Part shown: positions 23,968 through 32,120 of the stretch, in pieces
Layout: each line of letters begins with the position of its first letter
How positions within the stretch are numbered: the first letter of the stretch is position 1
Assembly: GCA_016281475.1 (NCBI GenBank)
Contig: JAEEIS010000026.1
Span: 3,672-67,671, forward strand
DNA length: 64,000 nt
Direction: 5' to 3'
From: Bacteroidales bacterium
GTDB lineage: Bacteria > Bacteroidota > Bacteroidia > Bacteroidales > P3
Position numbers and translations under genes: made by a program
The notes under the pieces: model-generated
What the model was told of the DNA's origin: nothing
The model's database searches: none
The model's input: the letters and a program-made list of their open reading frames with translations, nothing else

Positions 23968-26439
23968 CTAGAAATATAAGGTGTAGGCAATGGATGGGAG
24001 GATGGGGAATATGGAGAGTTGCACGAGGGCCTTGCTGTAGCCTTGGTAGTTGTATTGGCTGCTGGTGTAGGTGAGGTAGGGATTGGCGCGGTTGTAGAGG
24101 TTGTAGACGCTGATGTTGAATGTGCGGCGCATGTTGGGTCGCCACACGGGACGGTTTGCCTCGTTTTCGGGCAGGTTGCTTTTACCCTGCTTGAAGGTGC
24201 GATGGAAATTGACGCTGATGTCGGCACGGTGATAGTTGGGCATACGGAAGTTGTTGCGGCTGCTGACGTGCGACAGGGTGGTGGTCATGTTGGGGTTGGC
24301 GTTGTAGGTTTCGGGGTCGTCGGAGGCAACGGGGTATTTCTCCATGGCCAAGGTGGCGGTGTTGCCGGTGCTGAAGACCCATGTGCCGCTGATGTCGATG
24401 CGCTTGTTAATCTTGTAGGTCAGCACAATGGAGAGGTCGTGGCGACGGTCGTACTTGGCGGGGAAGGGGTTGCCGTTGTTGAGCTCTTGACCGGGGCGGT
24501 CGAAGAGGTGGGTGGTGCGGCTCCAGGTGTATGCCACCCAGCCGGTGAGGTCGCCATAGTTGCGCTGGGCAAGGAATTCCACACCGTAGGTCCAGCCGTC
24601 GCCTAGGCAGACCAGTTCCTCCCATCCTACGGTGCTTCCGAACGAGGTGGCTCCGTCCTTGTATTCAATCAGGTCGGTCATGTGCTTGTAATAACCTTCG
24701 AGCGAGAATTCTATGCCGAGGTCGGTGCTGTAGCAGGCACCGGCGGCCACTTGGTGTGCCTTCATCGGGGGGATGCGGCGGGTGGAGGGCACCCATAGGT
24801 CGGTGGGCAGGCTGACGCTGGTGGTGGAGAGCAGGTGCATGTACTGCGACATGTAGGCGTAGCCCACTTTGAGTGAAAGGTTTTCACCCAGCAGGGCGCG
24901 GCCCGAGATGCGGGGCTGCACAGAGGGGTAGAATACCTCTTCTACGCCGAAGCCGCTGATGTTGAGGCCGTAGTTTATCTTAAACACGTCGTTGATGCTC
25001 CAGTCGTCCTCGACAAAGAGCACCACTTCGTTAGCCCTCACGGTGTCCTCTTGCAGCACGGTGTCCATTTGCCATGCGCTGTTCATCTGAATCTGGTCGA
25101 AATAGTCGATGCTGCCGCTTGCCACGCTGGGACGTATCCAATGGCGGGTGTAGTAGGTGCCGAACTGGATGCTGTGGTCGGGCACGGGGGTGTAGGAGAA
25201 GTCGAGCCGTCCGGTGAGGTCGTAGATGGAGGAGACGTAGTCGCCCGAGATGGTGGAGATCTGCTCGCTGCCGTCGTCGAGAATGGCGGTCTTCTCAATA
25301 CCCACCTTCATGCGGTTCTTGTATTGGGTGTAGGAGGTGGAGAGGTTCATAAACAGCTTGGGACCAAGCATGTAGTTCCATCGTAGTCCGCCAACTAGGT
25401 TGCCCCAGTTGTTGGCAAAGTCGAGGTACTGGTCCTCTGCCAGGCTGCTCTCGGTGCGCACTTTGGTATAGACATCGTCGTCGCCGTGATAGAAGGTGGC
25501 GTAGAGGCGGCTCTTGTCGGAGAAGGTGTGCGTCACCTTGGCGTTGAGGTCGTAGAAATAGTAGCCTGCCACCAGTTTTGCCTTACCATCCACATCGGTG
25601 GCAAGTTTCTGCACCAGCGGGCGCAACAATATGTCGGCGTAGGTGCGCCGTGCCGACAGGCAGAAGGTGGTCTTCTCCTTAACGATAGGTCCTTCGATAT
25701 TCAGCTTGGCGGAGATAAAGCCGATGGAGGCGTTGCCGTGTATCTCTTTGTCGTTGCCGTTGTTGGTGGTCACGTCCAGCACGCTCGACAACCTGCCGCC
25801 GAAGCGGGCGGGGAAGCTGCCCTTGTAGAGCGTCACGTTCTTCACCGCGTCGGCATTGAAGGCGGAGAAGAAGCCGCCCATGTGGTTGACGTTGTATAGC
25901 GGTATGCCGTCGAGCAGGAAGAGGTTCTCGTCGGGGCCGCCGCCACGCACATACATGCCGCCCGTACCTTCGTTGCCGCTCTGCACGCCGGGCAACAGCT
26001 GGATGGCCTTGATGATGTCGGCTTCGCCAAACAGCACTGGGACCGCCTTCAGCTGTTCGACAGGCATTTCCAGTGCCGACATCTGCGACGACTCGCGCGA
26101 GTTGACTCTTTGTGCCCTCACCACCACCTCCTTCAGCTGGATGCTGGGCTTCAGGCTGTAGTTGCGGGTCACGTTGCTTGTCAGCTTGATGGTGTCGTAC
26201 ATGGGTTCGTAGCCAACAAAGGTGATGCGCAGTGTGGCATCAGTTCCCTTCAATGTGAGGGTATAACGGCCGTTGGCGTTGGTGGTGGTGCCCTTGCCGC
26301 TGCGGGTGTCGAGCACAGTGGCACCAATCAGGGTCTCGCCCGTGGCGTGGTCGGTGATGGTGCCGCTAACAGTGTGCTGGGCATGGATGCCTAGCGAGGC
26401 GGTCAGCAACAAGGCAAACAAGACGAGGTGTCGGGACAT
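23968..26439 (-). CDS. TonB-dependent receptor with carboxypeptidase-regulatory-like domain
   Basis: 823 residues with a signal peptide (residues 1-20, ending GIHAQ). Order of parts: a carboxypeptidase-regulatory-like domain (HTVSGTITDHATGETLIGAT...), the plug (LPGVQSGNEGTGGMYVRGGGPDENLFLLDGIPLYN) and a 22-strand barrel ending in an aromatic residue (IAYTLYF). This is the type usually paired with DUF4249. The transported ligand cannot be read from the sequence. Its first 37 bases overlap the end of folK, so a folate gene and a receptor share a transcript. Confidence 0.9.
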   Translation of the reverse strand: MSRHLVLFALLLTASLGIHAQHTVSGTITDHATGETLIGATVLDTRSGKGTTTNANGRYTLTLKGTDATLRITFVGYEPMYDTIKLTSNVTRNYSLKPSIQLKEVVVRAQRVNSRESSQMSALEMPVEQLKAVPVLFGEADIIKAIQLLPGVQSGNEGTGGMYVRGGGPDENLFLLDGIPLYNVNHMGGFFSAFNADAVKNVTLYKGSFPARFGGRLSSVLDVTTNNGNDKEIHGNASIGFISAKLNIEGPIVKEKTTFCLSARRTYADILLRPLVQKLATDVDGKAKLVAGYYFYDLNAKVTHTFSDKSRLYATFYHGDDDVYTKVRTESSLAEDQYLDFANNWGNLVGGLRWNYMLGPKLFMNLSTSYTQYKNRMKVGIEKTAILDDGSEQISTISGDYVSSIYDLTGRLDFSYTPVPDHSIQFGTYYTRHWIRPSVASGSIDYFDQIQMNSAWQMDTVLQEDTVRANEVVLFVEDDWSINDVFKINYGLNISGFGVEEVFYPSVQPRISGRALLGENLSLKVGYAYMSQYMHLLSTTSVSLPTDLWVPSTRRIPPMKAHQVAAGACYSTDLGIEFSLEGYYKHMTDLIEYKDGATSFGSTVGWEELVCLGDGWTYGVEFLAQRNYGDLTGWVAYTWSRTTHLFDRPGQELNNGNPFPAKYDRRHDLSIVLTYKINKRIDISGTWVFSTGNTATLAMEKYPVASDDPETYNANPNMTTTLSHVSSRNNFRMPNYHRADISVNFHRTFKQGKSNLPENEANRPVWRPNMRRTFNISVYNLYNRANPYLTYTSSQYNYQGYSKALVQLSIFPILPSIAYTLYF

Positions 26440-26945
26440 TCGTTCAATAATTGTGTAAGTGTTTCATTTAATACTGGATGGACAAAGTTGGGTGCAATCT
26501 CGCACAGCGGTTCCAATACGAAACGGCGCAGATGCATACGAGGGTGGGGTAGGGTGAGGTCGGGAGTGTCGATGACTAGAGAATCGTAGAATATCAAGTC
26601 GATGTCGATGGGACGACTGTTGTATAATTGAGAATTGAGAATCGAAAATTGAGAATTGTTGTCACTGGCGGAGGTTTGCTGCCGTCGTCGGCCCAATATT
26701 CTTTCTATGCACAGGGCTTCCTTTAGCACGTCGTGTGGGAATAGCTCGGTCTCCACTTTTAACGCTTGGTTGTAGAAATTCTGAGGCTTCTCGCCGTCGG
26801 CAAAAACTCCCCACGGGGCAGTCTCGTATATGTGTGAGCAATCAACGACAGACCCGATACGCTGCCGTATCAGGTCTGTCGCTTGGGTTATCATCTGTTG
26901 GCGGTCGCCTTGGTTGCCGCCAATCAGTAGATAGAGTTTAGGCAT
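26403..26945 (-). CDS. folK: HPPK, 6-hydroxymethyl-7,8-dihydropterin pyrophosphokinase
   Basis: 180 residues against about 150-165 for the family. HPPK marks: 'LLIGGNQGDR', 'ETAPWG', 'FYNQALKVET', 'RPIDIDLIFYDS' (the Mg/ATP-binding RxxDxD) and 'LPHPRMHLRRFVLEPLCEI'. Residues about 95-109, just before the RPIDIDL motif, are encoded by the dispersed heptamer repeat (26626-26658), giving an Asn/Ser/Gln-rich insertion that stays in frame. It transfers pyrophosphate to the pterin in folate synthesis. The ATG overlaps the upstream stop by one base (TAATG), and the end overlaps the TonB receptor start. Confidence 0.9.
   Translation of the reverse strand: MPKLYLLIGGNQGDRQQMITQATDLIRQRIGSVVDCSHIYETAPWGVFADGEKPQNFYNQALKVETELFPHDVLKEALCIERILGRRRQQTSASDNNSQFSILNSQLYNSRPIDIDLIFYDSLVIDTPDLTLPHPRMHLRRFVLEPLCEIAPNFVHPVLNETLTQLLNECPDTSSCLPCC
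26626..26658 (-). repeat. Heptamer repeat inside folK
   Basis: Degenerate AATTGAG/AATTTTC heptamers, four to five units, lie inside the folK frame and are translated as an insertion before the RPIDIDL motif. Elsewhere in the window the same repeat is intergenic. Confidence 0.8.
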
Positions 26946-27406
26946 TATTTCACCTCGGTGAACACCATCTCGAACTTCATTTCCATGCCGGTCTCTTCGT
27001 CGACCTCGTTCATAGAGATGAGAATCGTGTTATCCTTCTTGTTGTAGGTGAAGGGAATGGTTGATGTTTCGCCATCTTCATCCGTTGCTGTCATCGTACC
27101 TGCCTCTCCATCAAATGTGTAGGTAAAGGCTGTGGTTTCAGCATCAGAGTCTAAGGGTATGGTCATGCCCATCGCCGAAATCGTGCCGCTGGTGGCAAGA
27201 GCCATGCTGCCGTTGGTAGCATCGGTGAACTTCATCGTGCCGTCGATGATCATGTTGAGGGTGGTCGAAATGCCTTCCATGGTCATGTCTTGGTTAATGA
27301 CGGTGTGGGTCTTCCAGCTAGTGCCGGGCAGTGATTTCTCCTTGTTGCACGATGCAAACATCAGGGTGAAACAGGCCAATAAGGCCACAAACAATGTTTT
27401 TTTCAT
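26945..27406 (-). CDS. Small lipocalin-like lipoprotein, unknown function
   Basis: 153 residues with a lipoprotein signal (ending MFASC, Cys20). The mature part alternates short beta-strands with Thr/Gly-rich turns ('GTSWKTHTVI', 'GTMKFTDATNGSMAL', 'AFTYTFDGEAGTMTATDEDG'), which resembles the lipocalin-like domains common in Bacteroidales lipoproteins. It starts the leftward folK-receptor-DUF4249-aroK unit, sharing a base with folK. Confidence 0.65.
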   Translation of the reverse strand: MKKTLFVALLACFTLMFASCNKEKSLPGTSWKTHTVINQDMTMEGISTTLNMIIDGTMKFTDATNGSMALATSGTISAMGMTIPLDSDAETTAFTYTFDGEAGTMTATDEDGETSTIPFTYNKKDNTILISMNEVDEETGMEMKFEMVFTEVK

Positions 27407-27505
27407 TTTTGTTTGATTTTTTGATTAATAAATGAGTGAATTAAAATGAGTGAATTAATTAGAATTCGTTATTAAGTTATATCGTTATTACGACATTACG
27501 ACAAT

Positions 27506-29011
27506 TCATCCGCAATGGATAAAGCTCTCCACCAGCTCCAGAATCTTGTGTGGGTTGGTGCCTATCTCGGAGCGCAGGGTGCGGTCGTTGTACTTGCGCA
27601 GCTCCTTCAGGATGCCGTCGATGAGGGCGGGGGCGAAGATGCCCTTCTCCTCGTAGATGGCGCGGTCGCGCTCCAGCAGGTCGGCACTGGCGGCGCAGCT
27701 GTCGGGCAGCACGTCCAGACGGTTTAGCACATCCTCATGTTCGAAGATGTTCACGCTCACATAGCGGTCCTTGGCATACTGCACGGCGTTCTCCATCTCG
27801 AAACCGTGGCGTGCCGCCACCGTCATGCCTGCCAGCAGCAGGTACACGTTCGCGCTGCCGTCGGGGGTACGCAGCTCGATAGTCTGCTTGTAGCTGAAAT
27901 CTACCTCTTCGTTCTTCTCCAGCGGGTTGCAGTGTGCCATCATGTTGCCGCTGCCCTTGGTCCAACCCAGAGGCACGCGCACCATAGCGCTTCGGTTGCG
28001 GTCGCCCCAGCAGATGTTGGTCGGAGCCTCCTGGTGGGGCACCAGACGGAAGTAGCTCGTCGGGTTCGTGTCGCCAAAGGCGGTCAGCGAACCAGCTAGG
28101 CTCAGGATGCCGGCGATGGCCTTGTGTGCCACCTCGGTCAGGCCGTTCTCACCGATATACATGTTCTTGCCGTCCTTGGTGATGCGGGTGTGGATGTGCA
28201 TGCCGCTGCCCGCCTTGCCCACCGTAATCTTGGGGGCGAAGGTGACGGTGATGCCGTACTGGTAGCCCAGCGTGCGCATAATCCACTTGGCAATCACCAG
28301 CTGGTCGGCGGCATCCTCCAGTCGTGTGGGCAGAAACTCAATCTCGTTCTGCTCATACATCGTGTCGTCCACGCAGAAGTTGCCCACCTCGCTGTGGCCG
28401 TACTTAATCAGGCCGCCGCATTCGGCTATCAGCTTCATTGCCTCCACGCGGTAGTTCTCAAACTTGCAGAAAGGGCTCGAGGCGTGGTAGCCGCGCTGGT
28501 CCTCGGTCATATAGCCATCCTCCTTGGGGGCAATGACGTAGTATTCCAGTTCGCCCATCACCTCAAACTCCATGCCGCCCGTCGCCTCGCGGAATGCCTT
28601 GCCAGCCTTGGCGAGGGTGTATTCCGGTGCCATGTCGAAGGGCTCGCCGTCCTTGGTGTAGAAGTTGCACAGCAAGTCCAGCGTCGGAATCTCGGCAAAG
28701 GGGTCGATGAATGCCGTGCGGAAGCGCGGAATCACATACAGGTCGCTGCTGCCAGCCTCCAGGAAGGGGAACAGGCTGCTGCCGTCCACGCGCTCGCCGC
28801 TCGTCAGTATCTCGTCGGCGTGCTCCAGGCTGTTGATGACGAAATTCAGCGTCTTCAGACGCCCGTCGTTCGCCATGTAGCGGAACTTGATCATCTCGAT
28901 TTCGAATTCCTCGATGACCTTGAGGATATCAGCTTTGGTAAACTCGGCCATGGGCTTTTCCAAGAACCGTACCAAGCGGTTGGGGTTGAGCTTCAATTCT
29001 TCTTTTTTCAT
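27506..29011 (-). CDS. glnA: Glutamine synthetase, GSI-type
   Basis: 501 residues. Catalytic blocks: 'MGELEYYVI' (metal Glu), 'GHSEVGNFCVDDTMYEQNEIEF' (metal Glu), 'GSGMHIHTRI' (His loop) and 'NRSAMVRVPL'. The C-terminal adenylylation Tyr segment of the beta subtype is not evident. It condenses ammonia with glutamate using ATP. It is transcribed alone, divergent from the aminopeptidase, from a short region with a symmetrical pair of -7 boxes. A start at 29011 gives the usual 'MKKEELKLNPNRLVRFL' N terminus. Confidence 0.93.
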   Translation of the reverse strand: MKKEELKLNPNRLVRFLEKPMAEFTKADILKVIEEFEIEMIKFRYMANDGRLKTLNFVINSLEHADEILTSGERVDGSSLFPFLEAGSSDLYVIPRFRTAFIDPFAEIPTLDLLCNFYTKDGEPFDMAPEYTLAKAGKAFREATGGMEFEVMGELEYYVIAPKEDGYMTEDQRGYHASSPFCKFENYRVEAMKLIAECGGLIKYGHSEVGNFCVDDTMYEQNEIEFLPTRLEDAADQLVIAKWIMRTLGYQYGITVTFAPKITVGKAGSGMHIHTRITKDGKNMYIGENGLTEVAHKAIAGILSLAGSLTAFGDTNPTSYFRLVPHQEAPTNICWGDRNRSAMVRVPLGWTKGSGNMMAHCNPLEKNEEVDFSYKQTIELRTPDGSANVYLLLAGMTVAARHGFEMENAVQYAKDRYVSVNIFEHEDVLNRLDVLPDSCAASADLLERDRAIYEEKGIFAPALIDGILKELRKYNDRTLRSEIGTNPHKILELVESFIHCG

Positions 29012-29036
29012 AATTGAAATATTTTTTATAAATGAA

Positions 29037-29069
29037 TTTGCAAAGATACGATTTTTTTTTGTATCTTTG
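29037..29069 (+). promoter_or_regulatory. Promoter of the M24 aminopeptidase gene
   Basis: TTTG at 29037-29040, a 21-base spacer and TATCTTTG at 29062-29069 match the consensus. The start would be near 29075, 66 bases before the ATG. The -7 box is one arm of a 10-bp inverted repeat whose other arm is the -7 box for glnA. Confidence 0.75.
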
Positions 29070-29070
29070 C
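29040..29070. repeat. Inverted repeat of two opposed -7 boxes (glnA / aminopeptidase)
   Basis: GCAAAGATAC at 29040-29049 is the exact reverse complement of GTATCTTTGC at 29061-29070, around 11 bases of mostly T. The left arm contains TATCTTTG on the minus strand (29041-29048), the likely -7 box of glnA. Confidence 0.75.
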
Positions 29071-29140
29071 ACTTTCAAATTATTATTAGTTGTAACGTTC
29101 AAGAAATCAAAATAATCTAGAAAAATAAAAATTCCTAACC

Positions 29141-30529
29141 ATGTTTAAAAAAGACACTTATATCGCTCGTCGCGAGCAACTGCGCAAGGATGTCGGCCAC
29201 GGTCTCATCATCATTCAAGGCAACCACGAAGCCCCCTGCAACTACCCCGATAACACCTATTGGTTCCGTCAGGACAGCACTTTTCTCTACTTTTTCGGCC
29301 TTCATCGCGAAGACCTCGTCGGTGTTCTCGACTGCGACTCGGGCAAGGACTACATCTTTGCCAACGACTACGACATAGACGATGTCATCTGGACCGGTCC
29401 CCTGCCCAGCGTCAAGGAGTTGGCCGCCTCCGTCGGTGTCGACAACAGCGGCGACCTCGCCGCCCTGCAGACCCTCTGCACCAAAACCATCGGCGAAGCC
29501 CGCCGCATTCACTACCTGCCGCCCTATCGCGCCGACAATACCCGTCAGATGAGCGTCTTGCTTGGCATCAAGTTCGATGCCGTCTCCCGCTACGCCTCCA
29601 TGCCGCTCATCCTCGCCTGCGTCAAGCAGCGCAGCATCAAGAGCGACGAGGAGATTGTCGAAATCGAAAAGGCAATCGACACCGCCTATAACATGCACGT
29701 CGGTGCCATGAAGATGGCTATGCCCGGCCGCTACGAATATGAGTTGGCAGGCTTCATGCAGGGTGAGGCATGGAAGGGCAACGGCCCCGTTTCCTTCCCA
29801 GTCATCATGACCATCCACGGCGAGACCCTCCACAACCACAATCACAACCACCGTCTCGAACTCGGGCGTATGCTCGTGATGGACGCGGGGTGTGAGACCG
29901 AAATGTGCTACTGCTCCGACATCACCCGCACTGTCCCCGTCGGCGGCAAGTTCGACGACCGCCAGCGCGCCATCTACGAGATAGTGCTCAACGCCAACCT
30001 CGAGGCCATCCGCGTCACCCGTCCCGGCATCACCTATCAGGAGGTGCACACCGCCGCCAGCCGCGTTCTGGCACAGGGTTACAAAGACCTCGGCATCCTG
30101 CGCGGCAACCTCGACGACATCGTTGCCAACGGCGCCCACAGCCTCCTCATGCCCCACGGCCTCGGCCACATGATGGGCCTCGACGTGCACGACATGGAGA
30201 ACTACGGTCAAATCAATGTCGGCTACGACGACGAGACACGCCCCAGCACCCAGTTCGGCCTTGGCAGCCTCCGTTGCGGCCGCCGTCTGCAGCCTGGCTT
30301 TGTCATCACCGACGAACCCGGCTGCTACTTCATACCGGCACTCATCGACCAGTGGCACCAGCAGGGCACCAACAAGGTCTACATCAACTTCGACGAGCTG
30401 GAGAAGTGGAAAGACTTTGGCGGCATCCGCATCGAGGACGACATCCTCGTCACCGCCGACGGCTGCCGTGTCCTCGGCAAGCCCATACCCAAGACCGTCG
30501 CCGAAATCGAGGCAACCATGAACAGCTGA
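29141..30529 (+). CDS. Xaa-Pro aminopeptidase (M24B, PepP type)
   Basis: 462 residues. N-terminal creatinase-like domain (about 1-170) then the pita-bread catalytic domain. Dinuclear metal ligands are visible in 'LVMDAGCETEMCYCSDITRT' (two Asp), 'PHGLGHMMGLDVHD' (His), 'FVITDEPGCYF' (Glu) and 'GGIRIEDDILVT' (Glu). It releases the N-terminal residue before proline in the cytoplasm; no signal peptide is present. The gene looks monocistronic with its own promoter and a large inverted repeat after the stop. Confidence 0.92.
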   Translation: MFKKDTYIARREQLRKDVGHGLIIIQGNHEAPCNYPDNTYWFRQDSTFLYFFGLHREDLVGVLDCDSGKDYIFANDYDIDDVIWTGPLPSVKELAASVGVDNSGDLAALQTLCTKTIGEARRIHYLPPYRADNTRQMSVLLGIKFDAVSRYASMPLILACVKQRSIKSDEEIVEIEKAIDTAYNMHVGAMKMAMPGRYEYELAGFMQGEAWKGNGPVSFPVIMTIHGETLHNHNHNHRLELGRMLVMDAGCETEMCYCSDITRTVPVGGKFDDRQRAIYEIVLNANLEAIRVTRPGITYQEVHTAASRVLAQGYKDLGILRGNLDDIVANGAHSLLMPHGLGHMMGLDVHDMENYGQINVGYDDETRPSTQFGLGSLRCGRRLQPGFVITDEPGCYFIPALIDQWHQQGTNKVYINFDELEKWKDFGGIRIEDDILVTADGCRVLGKPIPKTVAEIEATMNS

Positions 30530-30928
30530 TAGCCCTCGGCACACGCCCTAATCCCGAAATCCATACCCTAATCCCGGAACATCATCCAGAAAATAGGTAT
30601 GGATTTCGGGATTATGCTTTCGTATTCACTATTTACATTGGTTTTTTAATCTCTTTTGCATCACGTTGCTCTCAGCTAATAACTGTCGGTCATAGCTGGA
30701 GTGAGGGCACTTTGTCGCTCCCTAGAGCGATGAAGGACCGAAGAAGAACCCTTAAAGGAGCGAAGATTGGAGGGAGGCAGGTGGGGGAACGGTGGGGATT
30801 TGTCGTAATAGATGTTAAAAATGTGTTTGGTTTTGTAAGATTTTGGGAGGTTGTGCGTCTACATAGTAAAAATAAATTTCGCGAGAACAATTTTTATTCA
30901 CTAATTCATTAATCAACTATTGTCAACT
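30530..30928. other. 399-base intergenic region after the aminopeptidase gene
   Basis: No convincing gene. It holds a 19-bp perfect inverted repeat (30549-30567 with 30596-30614), a palindrome CGCTCCCTAGAGCG at 30717-30730, a G-rich stretch at about 30769-30800, and an AT-rich run before the next lipoprotein start at 30929. Confidence 0.7.
30549..30614. repeat. 19-bp perfect inverted repeat, 28-base loop
   Basis: TAATCCCGAAATCCATACC at 30549-30567 pairs perfectly with GGTATGGATTTCGGGATTA at 30596-30614; the loop contains a further TAATCCCGG. It starts 20 bases after the aminopeptidase stop and could act as a terminator, but no U-run follows. Confidence 0.8.
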
Positions 30929-31918
30929 ATGAAAAAGATTCTGTTAATTGTGGCGGCAATCGCCCTGCTGGCAGGTGTCAGCTCATGCAAGAAGGATATG
31001 GAAGGCAAGTATGCCCCCAAAGAGAAAATCCAGGCGGTGTATCAGGAACGGGCTTTGTATTACAATGACGAGGTGTCGTATGAGGTGCCTAAGTATAAGT
31101 CGGAAGAGTGGACGTGGGAGAAGGACCGACTGAATCGCATCACCTATTACGAAGAGTATACCTACGAGAGTGGAGAGGACGGCGAGACGGAGACCGGACA
31201 TGAAGTGATGTACACCCAGCTGTTTACGTATGACGGTGACGGTCGGTTGACCAAGAGCGAGATATTGGGGCAGGTGAACATGGTGGCAACGTGTGAGTAC
31301 GATGGCAAGTATCTGAAGACGATGACGGTGAATGAGAGTGGCGAGTTGGTGGTGGCGTATCAGTTTAACCACGATGGCAAGAAGATTACCTCGTTCGACC
31401 TGACGCTGGGCGATGATTTCTTTGACGGGGATGAGAAGACGATGGAACAGATAGAGCGCGTGAGTCCGCTGCGCTTTGTGTTGGATGTCGAGCCGTCGGC
31501 TAAGGTGATGACTGCCACGAAGGTGTGTGCCAAGCGTGCCGCCAAGGCGGGCAGCAAGGCGAACGCGGTGCTGCATTTCGACCTGACGTGGGATGGCGAC
31601 AATGTGAGCCGTATGGCGACGAGCTACATGGGTGCCACGATGCAGTATGCTTTTGCTTACGACGGCAAGAACAACCCGTATAGCAATCTGTTTGAGCTTG
31701 TCAACATGATGGATGGCAGCTTGATGCCCTATATGGCACTGAGTAAGAACAATGCGACCAAGATTACGCTGACCCAGACGACGGAAGGCGAGACGCTGAC
31801 CCAGACGGAGGAGTATGCCTATACCTACAACGTCAAGGACTATCCTACTAGTAAGACACTGAGCGAGTTGTGGGAAGATGCCCGCTATGAGCAGACGTAC
31901 TACTACGAGTACAAGTAG
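30929..31918 (+). CDS. Uncharacterised lipoprotein with RHS-like short repeats
   Basis: 329 residues from ATG 30929 (a TTG three codons upstream is less likely). Lipoprotein signal ends GVSSC (Cys20). The body has spaced segments like 'TYDGDGRLTKSEI', 'CEYDGKYLKTMTVNESGELVVAYQFNHDGK' and 'FAYDGKNNPYS', similar to the YD/DUF4595-type beta repeats of Bacteroidales surface lipoproteins. No catalytic motif. It seems to stand alone, with a stem-loop after the stop. Confidence 0.65.
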   Translation: MKKILLIVAAIALLAGVSSCKKDMEGKYAPKEKIQAVYQERALYYNDEVSYEVPKYKSEEWTWEKDRLNRITYYEEYTYESGEDGETETGHEVMYTQLFTYDGDGRLTKSEILGQVNMVATCEYDGKYLKTMTVNESGELVVAYQFNHDGKKITSFDLTLGDDFFDGDEKTMEQIERVSPLRFVLDVEPSAKVMTATKVCAKRAAKAGSKANAVLHFDLTWDGDNVSRMATSYMGATMQYAFAYDGKNNPYSNLFELVNMMDGSLMPYMALSKNNATKITLTQTTEGETLTQTEEYAYTYNVKDYPTSKTLSELWEDARYEQTYYYEYK

Positions 31919-31939
31919 GGATGAGATTGTTTGAGTGCT

Positions 31940-31997
31940 TGATTGCCTGAATGGCGTGCGCTGTTGGGACGCATGAGCATTCGGGCAATCAGGCGTT
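31940..31997 (+). terminator. Stem-loop after the lipoprotein gene
   Basis: TGATTGCCTGAATG (31940-31953) pairs with CATTCGGGCAATCA (31978-31991), 14 bp with one G-U, around a 24-base loop, 21 bases after the stop. Only GGCGTTTT follows, so the T-run is weak. Confidence 0.65.
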
Positions 31998-32120
31998 TTG
32001 TGTTGCCGTAACAAAAACGTAACATTTTTTTAATGGTTTTGTAACCGTGGAGCGGGGGAAAGTAGGTATTTTTGCAATTGGAAAAAAAGATTGATTTTTG
32101 ATTGAAAAATACTGATACCT

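Noticed and set aside
29135..30544. 469-codon minus-strand frame opposite the aminopeptidase gene
   Set aside because: Val/Gly/Ala/Asp-rich antisense shadow of a high-GC gene, with no family motif and no promoter.
30550..30912. 335-codon frame starting at 29905 that runs past the aminopeptidase stop
   Set aside because: It is mostly an Arg/His/Pro-rich shadow of the M24 gene; the extension past the stop is translation of the inverted repeat and G-rich DNA.
32042..32074. TTTG and TATTTTTG boxes before the Na/Pi transporter gene
   Set aside because: The spacer is 25 bases, outside the 19-21 range, so I did not call it a promoter although the -7 box is good.
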